Counted from the stretch's first letter, positions 1-6,821 are shown. The stretch: DNA of 21,114 bases from Deltaproteobacteria bacterium (GCA_021159235.1 JAGGSF010000116.1:1-21114), one strand, 5' to 3'. Made by a program: numbers and translations. The notes: generated by a model from the sequence alone, not told the origin.

Positions 1-1
1 G

Positions 2-175
2 GGAAGTTTTTGTATTCGCTGGCGAAAAGAAGGAAAAAAGATTATCTACACAAGCGTTTTTTCCATGAAACAATCCGAGGTATCACCTCGAGATTACCCC
101 TCTTTGAGAGCGTTGTTTAACAACGCAGTTAAGGCTATGAAAAATCAGATAATAATTCTAAAACAAAAACGGTAA
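2..175 (+). CDS. C-terminal fragment, probable DUF3857/transglutaminase-like protein
   Basis: A frame open from the first bases of the window ends at TAA 173-175 and gives the last 57 residues of a protein whose start lies outside. The stretch GKKIIYTSVFSMKQSEVSP, then DYPSLRALFNNAVKAMKNQ, resembles the C-terminal end of DUF3857/transglutaminase-type proteins, where a Pro-x-x-Tyr-x-x-Leu-Arg segment precedes a final helix and a short strand. The match is by eye and the fragment is short, so the family is tentative. The gene converges on the DUF3108 gene, with 11 bases between the two stops. A competing frame (1-120) encodes a less protein-like, Arg/Lys-rich peptide and was not chosen. Being coding here also explains the small palindromes at 73-126 as sequence inside a gene. 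Confidence 0.55.
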   Translation, partial: GSFCIRWRKEGKKIIYTSVFSMKQSEVSPRDYPSLRALFNNAVKAMKNQIIILKQKR

Positions 176-186
176 ACTATTCATCT

Positions 187-936
187 TTAGTTTTTTATAA
201 TAAGTCTTTTTAGGTTGCATTCTACAGTTCCCATTCCAAACCTGTATTCCATTTTAACTGGTATTTTCAGATTATTTACCCAGGCGTGAATTTCTTCTAC
301 CTTTTTGCTTGCATCCACTTTACCGTTTTTCATTCTGAATATCCTCACTCTTACCTTTGTCTTTCCCTGTTTAACCTTTAAGGGCACCGTCTCAACCTTA
401 TGAATATCATCACTGATAACAATATACTTGCAATAGTTCTTGTTGAGTTGGAAATCTGCTCGCATGAAAAAGACATAGAGAGATATAGGAGAAAATATAG
501 ACTCTTTCAAAATCAGTGTTTTGTTCCTGTTTTTAATCTTAGAAGCTTTTATCTTGGTCATCTTGACCACTGCTTTATGTTCATCAATATATTTTACAGT
601 TACAATCTTTGACTTTCCGGGTTTTTTCTCTGAGTAAACACAATTTATTGGTTGCAATGTATTTATATCAACACTACCACGCACACATCCTTCCACTTTA
701 TAAAAAAGACTTATAAATTTGGTGGTTTTACCCTGGAAGTCCATCTTGTATTGCTTCCCATACTTTTCCCCCTTAAGAACGCCACTTGCAACTGTTATTC
801 CATTAGTAAACTTAAATTTATAATAAGCTTCAAAATCTGGTAGATACTTACAATCTCCTGCATGAGATACATTAAACGGTATAAATGCAAGGAAAAAGAC
901 AAAAAACAAGATATTTTTTATTTGTAGCTGCATCAT
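187..936 (-). CDS. Secreted DUF3108 domain protein
   Basis: A 249-residue protein with an N-terminal signal peptide: a short charged start, a hydrophobic core (about residues 8-22) and a likely signal peptidase I site after SHA, around residue 26. No lipobox is visible. The mature part alternates short strands and matches the DUF3108 pattern, a beta-rich domain of exported proteins whose biochemical role is unknown; late features such as the EIHAWVNNLKIPVKMEYRFG stretch and an early FEAYYKFKF strand fit that family. There are two adjacent ATG codons (934-936 and 931-933) and only a weak purine-rich ribosome site, so the start is uncertain by one residue. It lies 39 bases after trpF on the same strand and could be read with it, but no functional link to tryptophan synthesis is apparent. 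Confidence 0.75.
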   Translation of the reverse strand: MMQLQIKNILFFVFFLAFIPFNVSHAGDCKYLPDFEAYYKFKFTNGITVASGVLKGEKYGKQYKMDFQGKTTKFISLFYKVEGCVRGSVDINTLQPINCVYSEKKPGKSKIVTVKYIDEHKAVVKMTKIKASKIKNRNKTLILKESIFSPISLYVFFMRADFQLNKNYCKYIVISDDIHKVETVPLKVKQGKTKVRVRIFRMKNGKVDASKKVEEIHAWVNNLKIPVKMEYRFGMGTVECNLKRLIIKN

Positions 937-975
937 CTACTTCATTCGGTATTATTTTTTTTCACCATATCACAG

Positions 976-1647
976 TTAACTCCTTAAGATTTTTACTAAT
1001 TCTTCAACCTTTTCTTTGTCCTTCTTTCCTTTTTCTTTCTCCACACCGCTTATTACATCTATGGCAAATGGTTTTACATATTCTATATATTTCTTAACAT
1101 TGGATGAATTTATTCCCCCTGCTATGATCAACGGAACATCTATGTTTTCCCTTATTTTCCTTAAAAGTTTTACATCTAAGGATATGCCTGTGCCCCCCGG
1201 TTTATCTTTTGTGAAAGCATCAACAAGCAGAGCATCAATACCGATTGAAGCATATGTCTTTGAAGCTGTAATGAAACTGTCTGTTCCTGAATCTCCACTG
1301 GCATTAATCCTTAAAACATAAACAGTCTTTACCCCCTCTTTCTTAGAAACATCAACAAGTTCTTCTATTTCCTCCGGGTCTTTTCCCCAGTGGATTTGAA
1401 CACAATCAGGTCTTAAAAATTTAACCAGATTAACAATGTTTCTATTTTCCCCACCTGCTACCAGAACTGTGGTTATAAATGGCGGAACGAGGTAAAGGAG
1501 CTTTTTTGCGAAAGTTCTATTGATGTTCCAGGGCACATCTATTGGGTATTCAACCACAAATCCCAGAGCATCAACACCTGCTTGAGTGCAGATTTTTATA
1601 TCCTCTTCATTTGTTATACCGCAGACCTTCAACCGGACATAAGCCAC
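976..1647 (-). CDS. trpF: Phosphoribosylanthranilate isomerase
   Basis: TrpF converts N-(5-phosphoribosyl)anthranilate to CdRP, the third step from chorismate to tryptophan. The 223-residue protein is a single TIM barrel. The family start motif LKVCGIT is present, with the catalytic Cys at residue 9; the catalytic acid is Asp143 in LLVDAF, followed by the GGTG phosphate loop (151-154) and the late phosphate motif IIAGGINSSNV. The chosen start is GTG at 1645-1647, with AGGAG about 10 bases upstream; it overlaps the end of trpC by 19 bases. A TTG at 1630-1632 would give a TTGA overlap but has no ribosome site. The C-terminal tail is unusually Lys/Glu-rich. Last of the trp genes in this operon. 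Confidence 0.93.
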   Translation of the reverse strand: MAYVRLKVCGITNEEDIKICTQAGVDALGFVVEYPIDVPWNINRTFAKKLLYLVPPFITTVLVAGGENRNIVNLVKFLRPDCVQIHWGKDPEEIEELVDVSKKEGVKTVYVLRINASGDSGTDSFITASKTYASIGIDALLVDAFTKDKPGGTGISLDVKLLRKIRENIDVPLIIAGGINSSNVKKYIEYVKPFAIDVISGVEKEKGKKDKEKVEELVKILRS

Positions 1648-2315
1648 TTTATCTTTTCTCCTATACTTTCTGATTTAAGGATCGCCGTTCCTATGAGAAC
1701 ACCATCCACAAAAGACATTGCTCTTTTTATATCCTCTTTTGTTTTTATACCACTTTCGCTTATGATGGGAATTTTGCTTTTTATATTTTTAGCAATCTTT
1801 TCTGTAGTCGATACGTTTCCATCGTCCATCTCAAGTCTTAATATGTCCCTGTTGTTTATGCCCAGAATGTCAACATCTAAATCCTTTACAGTGTTTAGTT
1901 CGTCTTCAGTGTGAATCTCCACTAAAACTTCCATTTTTAACCTATGTGAGTAGCTGATGAGTTCTTTTAGAAGATTTACCGGTGTTTTTGCTACTATCAA
2001 GAGATTGATATCAGCACCAGCTTGTTTTGATTCATCAAGCTGACTCTTTGATGTGATAAAATCCTTTCTCAAAACAGGGAGAGAAACACTTTGCCTTACC
2101 TTTTTCAATATATCCAGGTTTCCACGAAAATATTTTCCTTCCGTCACCACAGATATACCAACCGCACCTGCAGATTCCATTTCCTTTGCAAGTCTTTCAA
2201 TATTTCTTTTTCCAATCAGTTCTCCTTCCTTTGGGGAGTAAACTTTTATCTCACTTATAATAGGAATTTTCCCTTCTGCTTTTCTGTTTAAGATAGCCCT
2301 TTTTAAAGAAATCAT
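1629..2315 (-). CDS. trpC: Indole-3-glycerol phosphate synthase
   Basis: TrpC cyclises and decarboxylates CdRP to indole-3-glycerol phosphate. At 228 residues it is shorter than the usual 250-260: the N-terminal extension (helix alpha-0) common in mesophilic enzymes is mostly missing, as in some short thermophile/archaeal forms. The catalytic set is intact by motif: Glu22 and Lys24 (SEIKVYSP), Lys84 (LRKDF), Glu133 (LVEIH), Asn154/155 (GINNRD), and Glu187/Ser188 (ISESGI). The usual SPSKG loop reads SPKEG here, a small departure. Its ATG overlaps the trpD stop by 4 bases, so translation is probably coupled, and only a weak AAGGGA-like ribosome site precedes it. Confidence 0.93.
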   Translation of the reverse strand: MISLKRAILNRKAEGKIPIISEIKVYSPKEGELIGKRNIERLAKEMESAGAVGISVVTEGKYFRGNLDILKKVRQSVSLPVLRKDFITSKSQLDESKQAGADINLLIVAKTPVNLLKELISYSHRLKMEVLVEIHTEDELNTVKDLDVDILGINNRDILRLEMDDGNVSTTEKIAKNIKSKIPIISESGIKTKEDIKRAMSFVDGVLIGTAILKSESIGEKIKWLMSG

Positions 2316-3331
2316 ATTCGGTTGCTTTCCCTTACCAGTTCTTCCAATTTTTTATATGCAAGTCCCCTTTCTATGACTTCTTTTGCCATCTTTACACCAT
2401 CTGTGAGATTTTTTGCTTTTCCTCCAGCTACAAATGATGCACCGGCATTTAAAATGAGCATATTCTTTGGTGCTCCCTTTTCTTCATTCTTGAATATTCT
2501 TTTCGTTAAATCTGCGTTGTACTTTGCATCTCCACCTTCTACATCCTCAAACGAACACCTTTCAAATCCAAAGTCCTCAGGCTTAATCTCATATTTTTCT
2601 ATTCTATTCCCCTTTACTTCTGCCACCAGTGTTTTGCCCAATAATGAAATTTCATCCACACCGTCCAGGCCATGAACCACAAAAGCGTGAATGAAATTAA
2701 GTTTTACCAGAACCTTTGCCACCATCATTACTAAATCCGGTCTATATACACCCAGGACATGAGCCTTTGCATCAGCAGGGTTTATCAGAGGACCAATTAT
2801 GGTAAAGAATATCGTTTTTATGCCCAGTTCCTGCTCAGGACCCCATACCTTTCCCATCACGGGATGGCAGATACTGGCATTCAAGAAACCTATACCGATT
2901 TTTTCTATCAGTTTTGCTACCTTTTCCGGGGGCAAATCCACATTAACACCCAGTGCTTCCAGTACATCTGCACTTCCCGATGAAGATGAAATGGAGCGGC
3001 TACCATGTTTTGCAACAGGTATTTTGCCTGCTGCAGCAACAATTGCATTTGCGGTGGAGATATTGAATGTTTTTAATCCCCCACCTGTTCCACAAGTATC
3101 AATCAATCTTCCTTTGATCTTTGGTTTTATGCCAATGCATATATCTCTCATTGCCTTTGCTATAGCAGCAACTTCAGTGATAGAAGGACCTTTCATCAAA
3201 AATCCCACTAAAAATCCACCGATCTGTGCTGGAGTGAGTCTATCCTTGTCAAGCTCTATTATCAAGTTATATGTTTCGTCAAAGGTTAGATCTCTGTTTT
3301 CTGTTATCTTTTTCAATATGGTTTTTACCAT
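2312..3331 (-). CDS. trpD: Anthranilate phosphoribosyltransferase
   Basis: TrpD transfers the phosphoribosyl group of PRPP to anthranilate, the second step of tryptophan synthesis. The 339-residue length is typical. An N-terminal helical domain (about 1-70) is followed by the phosphoribosyl-binding domain with the signature DTCGTGGGLKTFNIST (78-93), the KHGSRSISSSSGSADVLE segment (108-125) and the later VHGLDGVDE motif. The start is supported by AGGAGG six bases before the ATG. It is ten bases downstream of the RAM-domain gene and overlaps trpC by 4 bases. This is a stand-alone TrpD, not fused to the TrpG glutaminase domain. Confidence 0.95.
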   Translation of the reverse strand: MVKTILKKITENRDLTFDETYNLIIELDKDRLTPAQIGGFLVGFLMKGPSITEVAAIAKAMRDICIGIKPKIKGRLIDTCGTGGGLKTFNISTANAIVAAAGKIPVAKHGSRSISSSSGSADVLEALGVNVDLPPEKVAKLIEKIGIGFLNASICHPVMGKVWGPEQELGIKTIFFTIIGPLINPADAKAHVLGVYRPDLVMMVAKVLVKLNFIHAFVVHGLDGVDEISLLGKTLVAEVKGNRIEKYEIKPEDFGFERCSFEDVEGGDAKYNADLTKRIFKNEEKGAPKNMLILNAGASFVAGGKAKNLTDGVKMAKEVIERGLAYKKLEELVRESNRI

Positions 3332-3340
3332 TTTCGCCTC

Positions 3341-3583
3341 CTAAAACTTGTAAGCCTTAAATGCCATCAATGTTTGTGTGTTTTTTATCCCGTCAATCTT
3401 CTGGAGTTTATCGGGTATAATTTCATTAAAAGCCTCGTATTCGTTTACCTGAACCTTTACCACAAGGTCGTAAGGCCCTGCAACGGAATAAACTTCCACT
3501 GCTTCTTCTAACTGGGATATTCTCTCTGCTACATCGTGGATTTTTCCTCTTTCTACATTAATTAAAATTAGGGCTGTAAGCAT
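3341..3583 (-). CDS. Stand-alone Lrp/AsnC-type RAM (ligand-binding) domain protein
   Basis: An 80-residue protein consisting only of the effector-binding domain of Lrp/AsnC regulators: a beta-alpha-beta-beta-alpha-beta fold with the characteristic glycine motif AGPYDLVVKVQV (35-46) and a final strand. The N-terminal DNA-binding helix-turn-helix of Lrp is absent, so by itself it should not bind DNA. Stand-alone RAM proteins are known in bacteria and archaea; they oligomerise and bind amino acids. The start is well supported by GGGAGG six bases before the ATG, and a strong promoter lies 40-70 bases upstream. It is the first gene of the trpDCF unit, which suggests, without proving, a role linked to tryptophan or another amino acid. 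Confidence 0.88.
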   Translation of the reverse strand: MLTALILINVERGKIHDVAERISQLEEAVEVYSVAGPYDLVVKVQVNEYEAFNEIIPDKLQKIDGIKNTQTLMAFKAYKF

Positions 3584-3625
3584 TTTACACCTCCCAAGTG
3601 TTTGGACATATTATAAGGGTAAAAT

Positions 3626-3654
3626 GTTATAATTAAAGATTTGTGTCTTGACAA
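3626..3654 (-). promoter_or_regulatory. Promoter of the RAM-trpDCF operon
   Basis: On the minus strand TTGTCA (3649-3654), a 17-base spacer and TATAAC (3626-3631) match the sigma-70 consensus at 5 of 6 positions in each box. Transcription would start near 3619, giving a leader of about 36 bases, too short for an attenuator or T-box. A second, perfect TATAAT (3610-3615) with a poor -35 could give a nested start. The two -10 elements form an inverted repeat, ATTATAA-N10-TTATAAT (3610-3633). The -35 box lies in the outer edge of the structured repeat. Confidence 0.55.
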
Positions 3655-3745
3655 CTGCCAGAGGCAGTTGCAAGCAAACAACTTTGTTGTTTGTCTTGAC
3701 AACTCTCGCAGAGAGTTGCAAGCAAAGCGAAGCTTTGTCTTGACA
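3645..3745. repeat. Tandem structured repeat with covarying palindromic arms
   Basis: Two tandem copies (3645-3692, 48 bp; 3693-3736, 44 bp) plus the first 9 bases of a third (3737-3745). Each opens with GTCTTGACAACT, then a short palindrome, then AGTTGCAAGCAAA, a second palindrome and TTT. The framework is identical between copies but the palindromes differ: CAACTGCC-AGA-GGCAGTTG (3652-3670) against CAACTCTC-GCA-GAGAGTTG (3700-3718), and AAACAAC-TTT-GTTGTTT (3676-3692) against AAAGC-GAA-GCTTT (3724-3736). All have three-base loops. The framework arms also pair (TTGCTTGCAAC with TTGTCTTGACAAC, allowing one-base bulges). No protein-coding potential is credible here. Confidence 0.85.
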
Positions 3746-3768
3746 TTTTCCATATTCAGTGCTAATGC
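3740..3768 (+). promoter_or_regulatory. Possible promoter of tRNA-Val and the downstream operon
   Basis: TTGACA (3740-3745), a perfect -35 carried by the partial third repeat copy, is followed after 17 bases by TAATGC preceded by TGC, an extended -10-like arrangement. The -10 itself is poor (2 of 6). Transcription would begin about at the mature tRNA 5' end (3775). An alternative upstream promoter is TGGACA (3603-3608)-N19-TATAAT (3628-3633), which would place the hairpin repeat in the leader. Confidence 0.35.
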
Positions 3769-3774
3769 TTATGT

Positions 3775-3846
3775 GGGCGCATAGCTCAGTGGGAGAGCAC
3801 TTGCTTGACGTGCAAGGGGTCGGAGGTTCGAAACCTTCTGCGCCCA
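3775..3846 (+). tRNA. tRNA-Val (anticodon GAC)
   Basis: A complete 72-nt cloverleaf: acceptor GGGCGCA pairs with TGCGCCC and the discriminator is A3846; the D arm is GCTCAGTGGGAGAGC; the anticodon stem CTTGC/GCAAG closes the loop TTGACGT with anticodon GAC (valine codons GUC/GUU); the variable loop is five bases; the T arm GGAGG-TTCGAAA-CCTTC has one G-U pair. CCA is not encoded, so the 3' end must be added by the nucleotidyltransferase. It lies only 16 bases before the thrS start, with no terminator between, and so is probably the first cistron of the long plus-strand transcript. Confidence 0.95.
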
Positions 3847-3862
3847 TCATTTGTAGAAATAG

Positions 3863-5740
3863 ATGGAAAAAGTAAGTTTAAAGAAAGATACGAACATATT
3901 GCAGTATGTGAAAGAAAACAGGAAGGATAATGTTGTTGTTGCAAGGATTGATGGAAGACTTGTTGACCTTGATACAACATTGGATAGCGAAAAGGAAGTT
4001 GAACTGATATCCATAAATGATGATGAAGGTCTTCAAGTTCTGCGGCACAGTGCAGCTCATGTAATGGCTCAAGCCATAAAACATATATACAAAAATGCGA
4101 AATTTGCTATTGGTCCTGCAACGGACAGTGGTTTTTTCTACGATGTAGATGTAGGAAGAACGCTCACGATTTCTGATCTTCCTCCTGTAGAAGAGGAAAT
4201 GAAAAGAATTGTCAGAGCAGATTATAGTTTTAAAAGAAAGGAGTTATCCAAGGAAGAGGCACTAAGTTATTTCAGTAATGATGAATACAAGATAGATATA
4301 CTGAGAAGAATAAAAGACAGTAAAGTAACTCTATACACTCAGGGGGATTTCACGGACCTGTGTGGAGGTCCGCATGTTCCCTCTACTTCTTTTATAAAGT
4401 ATTTTAAACTCTTAAGTGTATCAGGTGCATACTTCAGAGGTATAGAAACAGGACCGGTGTTACAGAGGATACACGGGGCGTGTTTTGCCACAGAGAAAGA
4501 ATTGAACGATTACCTTCATTTCTTGAAAGAGGTGAAGAAAAGAGACCATCGAAGGTTGGGGAAAGAACTGGATCTGTTTCACATCACAGATGAAATAGGT
4601 GCAGGTTTTGTCATCTGGCATCCCAAAGGAGCAATGCTCAGGCATTTAATAGAACAATATGAAATAAGAGAACACCTGAAAAGAGGATATGAACTTGTAA
4701 AAGGGCCTGAACTTTTAAGATCAGAACTGTGGAAGAAAAGTGGACATTACGATAACTACAGGGAACTTATGTATTTCACAAAGGTAGAAAACCAGGAATT
4801 TGGCGTAAAACCTATGAATTGTTTAGGGCACATCGCTGTCTATGCTTCCAAAAAGAGAAGTTATAGGGAGTTGCCGAAGAGATACTTTGAACTGGGCATA
4901 GTACACAGACACGAAAAAAGTGGCGTTTTGCACGGATTGCTCCGGTTGAGGGAATTTACACAGGATGATGCCCACATCTTTTGCAGAGCTGATCAATTAA
5001 ACGAGGAAATTACAAAGGTGCTGGACTTTGTAAAAGATACAATGGATATCTTCGAATTTGACTTTAGTTTAGAGCTTTCTACTCAACCAGAAAAACACAT
5101 AGGGAGTGAGGAAAACTGGCGAAAAGCGACACAAGCCCTGCAGCAAGCGCTGGAGAAAACGAATAAAGAATACCGGATAAATGAAGGTGAGGGGGCATTT
5201 TACGGGCCAAAGATAGATGTTAAATTAAAAGATGCCTTGCGCAGGGAGTGGCAGTGTGCTACCATTCAGTGTGATTTTGCTTTGCCTGAACGCTTCAACC
5301 TGGTATATACAGATAAAGATGGAAGAGAAAAAAGACCGGTGATGGTTCATCGTGTGATTCTGGGTTCTATTGAAAGGTTTGTTGCTATATTGATAGAACA
5401 TTTTACTGGAGATTTTCCTTTATGGCTTGCACCGGTGCAGGCACGCATTCTGCCTGTATCCGAAAAGTTCCTTTCTTACGGAATGGAGGTGTATAAACGG
5501 CTCAGCGAGAGAGGCTTAAGAATAGAGATAGATGCAAGAGGAGAAACGTTATCCAGAAGAATAAGAGAAGCGGAGAAAGCACACATTCCATTTATGTGTA
5601 TTGTAGGGGAAAGAGAGAAGGAGAGAAAGAGTATTGCTGTAAGACAGAGAAAGAAAGGAAATATGGGTAATTTTAGCGTTGAAGCCTTTTCAAACATGAT
5701 AGACGAAATGTGTAAAAACAGGATAAATCAAACTGCATGA
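3863..5740 (+). CDS. thrS: Threonine-tRNA ligase
   Basis: ThrRS charges tRNA-Thr and edits Ser-tRNA-Thr. The 625 residues cover a short TGS domain (about 1-50), the editing domain with HSAAH (62-66) and CGGPH (167-171), the class II catalytic core with motif 2 around RHEKSGVLHGLLRLREFTQ (349-367) and motif 3 around residues 496-506, and a C-terminal anticodon-binding domain from about 515. The zinc ligands Cys320 (MNCLGH), His371 (DDAHIF) and His496 (VMVHRV) are all present. The start is bounded by the tRNA 16 bases upstream; the ribosome site is weak. The stop overlaps the infC start as ATGA. No T-box leader is present. Confidence 0.97.
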   Translation: MEKVSLKKDTNILQYVKENRKDNVVVARIDGRLVDLDTTLDSEKEVELISINDDEGLQVLRHSAAHVMAQAIKHIYKNAKFAIGPATDSGFFYDVDVGRTLTISDLPPVEEEMKRIVRADYSFKRKELSKEEALSYFSNDEYKIDILRRIKDSKVTLYTQGDFTDLCGGPHVPSTSFIKYFKLLSVSGAYFRGIETGPVLQRIHGACFATEKELNDYLHFLKEVKKRDHRRLGKELDLFHITDEIGAGFVIWHPKGAMLRHLIEQYEIREHLKRGYELVKGPELLRSELWKKSGHYDNYRELMYFTKVENQEFGVKPMNCLGHIAVYASKKRSYRELPKRYFELGIVHRHEKSGVLHGLLRLREFTQDDAHIFCRADQLNEEITKVLDFVKDTMDIFEFDFSLELSTQPEKHIGSEENWRKATQALQQALEKTNKEYRINEGEGAFYGPKIDVKLKDALRREWQCATIQCDFALPERFNLVYTDKDGREKRPVMVHRVILGSIERFVAILIEHFTGDFPLWLAPVQARILPVSEKFLSYGMEVYKRLSERGLRIEIDARGETLSRRIREAEKAHIPFMCIVGEREKERKSIAVRQRKKGNMGNFSVEAFSNMIDEMCKNRINQTA

Positions 5741-6261
5741 GTATTCCTAAAAAAGGAAGGGAAATACCCTATATCAATGAAAACATCAGGGCTAAAGAGG
5801 TGAGATTGGTTGATGAAAAAGGGAAACAGATAGGCATCATTCCCATAAGTGAGGCATTGAACAGAGCAAGAGAAGCAGGACTGGATCTGGTTGCCATTTC
5901 TCTAAAATCACAACCCATTGTCTGTAAGATAATGGATTACGGAAGGTATAAGTATGAACAGCAAAAAAAGGAGCAAAAAGCAAAGAAGAAACGTAAGGTG
6001 ATGAAAGTAAAAGAGGTAAAAATCAGGCCCCGTATTGCTGATGCAGATTACAATGTGAAGGTATTATGCGCACATAATTTTTTAAAAGAAAATTGTAAGG
6101 TGAAATTTAATGTATTCTTCAAGGGTAGAGAATTTGTAAAACATGAACTCGTTAATAATCTTATTGAGCGGTTGAAAAGTGACCTTAAAGATGTGGGAAC
6201 AATGGAAGGTTCTCCTCAGATGCTGGGTCACAGGATGGTAATCATTTTTTTACCAAAATAG
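5737..6261 (+). CDS. infC: Translation initiation factor IF-3
   Basis: IF-3 binds the 30S subunit and checks start-codon/initiator-tRNA pairing. The 174-residue protein has the N domain ([20 protein letters not shown] from residue 12), a Lys-rich linker helix around 70-90, and the C domain ending in [18 protein letters not shown]. The annotated start is ATG 5737, overlapping the thrS stop by 4 bases. Only a distant AGGA (5720-5723) precedes it. In many bacteria infC starts at a rare codon; here in-frame ATA (5764) and ATC (5773) follow a strong AGGAAGG (5754-5760), so a shorter product from a non-AUG start cannot be excluded. It leads the conserved infC-rpmI-rplT block. Confidence 0.95.
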   Translation: MSIPKKGREIPYINENIRAKEVRLVDEKGKQIGIIPISEALNRAREAGLDLVAISLKSQPIVCKIMDYGRYKYEQQKKEQKAKKKRKVMKVKEVKIRPRIADADYNVKVLCAHNFLKENCKVKFNVFFKGREFVKHELVNNLIERLKSDLKDVGTMEGSPQMLGHRMVIIFLPK

Positions 6262-6269
6262 GAGGACAG

Positions 6270-6470
6270 ATGCAAAAGCTAAAGACGAAGAGAGGTGCAG
6301 CAAAGAGATTCTTCAAAACATCAGGTGGGAAATTTAAAAGAGTCAAAGCGTTCAAGAGTCATCTCCTGGAGTGCAAGAATAGAAAGAGGAAAAGAAACTT
6401 AAGAAAAGCTGCATATATTGTCAGGGGTAAAGAAAAAAGAAATTTAAAGAGACTTTTACCTTACGCGTAG
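6270..6470 (+). CDS. rpmI: Large ribosomal subunit protein bL35
   Basis: A 66-residue, very basic protein with the L35 signature near the start ([19 protein letters not shown]) and the family's usual length. It is a structural protein of the 50S subunit. The ATG is preceded by GGAGG at a good distance and lies 8 bases after infC. Gene order infC-rpmI-rplT is the widely conserved one; in bacteria studied, IF-3 or L20 feeds back on this operon, but no long leader is visible here that would show how. Confidence 0.97.
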   Translation: MQKLKTKRGAAKRFFKTSGGKFKRVKAFKSHLLECKNRKRKRNLRKAAYIVRGKEKRNLKRLLPYA

Positions 6471-6479
6471 GAGAGAGAA

Positions 6480-6821
6480 ATGAGGGTTAAAACAGGTCCG
6501 TATAGAAGGAGAAGACATAAAAAGATACTGAAAATGGCAAAAGGTTACTATCAGAGAAGACATAGCACCTATAAAAATGCTGAGGAGGCAGTGCGCAGAG
6601 CGCTGGTTTATGCCTACAGAGACAGGAAGGTAAGAAAAAGGGAATTTAGAAAATTGTGGATTACTCGTATCAATGCTGCAGTGAGAGCCTTGGGTCTAAA
6701 CTATAGTAACTTTATGCACCGCTTAAAGGAAAATCAGATAAATATAAATAGAAAAATGCTTTCAGAACTTGCGATAAGAGCACCGGAAACGTTTAGAAAA
6801 CTGGTGGAGGCAGTAAAGTAA
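6480..6821 (+). CDS. rplT: Large ribosomal subunit protein bL20
   Basis: A 113-residue basic protein starting MRVKTGPYRRRRHKKILK, the L20 signature, with the usual 110-120 residue length. L20 binds 23S rRNA early in 50S assembly and in several bacteria represses its own operon by binding mRNA. The ribosome site AGGAGAG sits just before the ATG, 9 bases after rpmI. The TAA stop is two bases from the pheS TTG start, so pheS is probably translated by ribosomes coming from rplT. Confidence 0.97.
   Translation: MRVKTGPYRRRRHKKILKMAKGYYQRRHSTYKNAEEAVRRALVYAYRDRKVRKREFRKLWITRINAAVRALGLNYSNFMHRLKENQININRKMLSELAIRAPETFRKLVEAVK

Noticed and set aside
1-120. Frame 1 open reading frame ending inside the palindrome at 110-126
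   Set aside because: Its 39-residue peptide is Arg/Lys-rich and unlike a known C-terminus, while frame 2 stays open to 175 and gives a family-like tail converging on the next gene.
73-126. Three short palindromes (CGAGGT-ATC-ACCTCG, CTCT-TTG-AGAG, GCGTTG-TTTAA-CAACGC) resembling the repeat at 3645-3745
   Set aside because: They share the three-base-loop look (two of three) but not the conserved framework, and they lie inside the coding frame that ends at 175. Probably coincidence, though a genome search with the repeat model should include them.
174-193. Possible bidirectional terminator AAACTA-N8-TAGTTT between the converging genes
   Set aside because: The stem is six base pairs with a single G-C pair, too weak to call even with a T tract following it.
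2799-3344. 181-residue plus-strand open frame opposite trpD
   Set aside because: Shadow of trpD; low-complexity Ser/Pro/Phe-rich translation with no family match, opposite an intact conserved enzyme.
3645-3745. CRISPR array
   Set aside because: Spacing is wrong: the variable parts are 7-11 bp palindromes, not 30-bp unique spacers, and no cas gene is present.
3784-3822. Similarity of the tRNA anticodon arm (CTTGCTTGACGTGCAAG) to the repeat framework
   Set aside because: Short shared words (CTTGC, TTGAC, GCAAG) are expected in a normal anticodon stem-loop of this tRNA; no longer alignment supports common origin.
3847-3862. T-box or other leader control of thrS, pheST or ileS
   Set aside because: The gaps are only 16, 2 and 1 bases; there is no room for a leader.
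3568-3980. Minus-strand open frames of 61-79 residues over the repeat and tRNA
   Set aside because: They run across a tRNA gene and a structured repeat, have no ribosome site and encode repeat-derived peptides.
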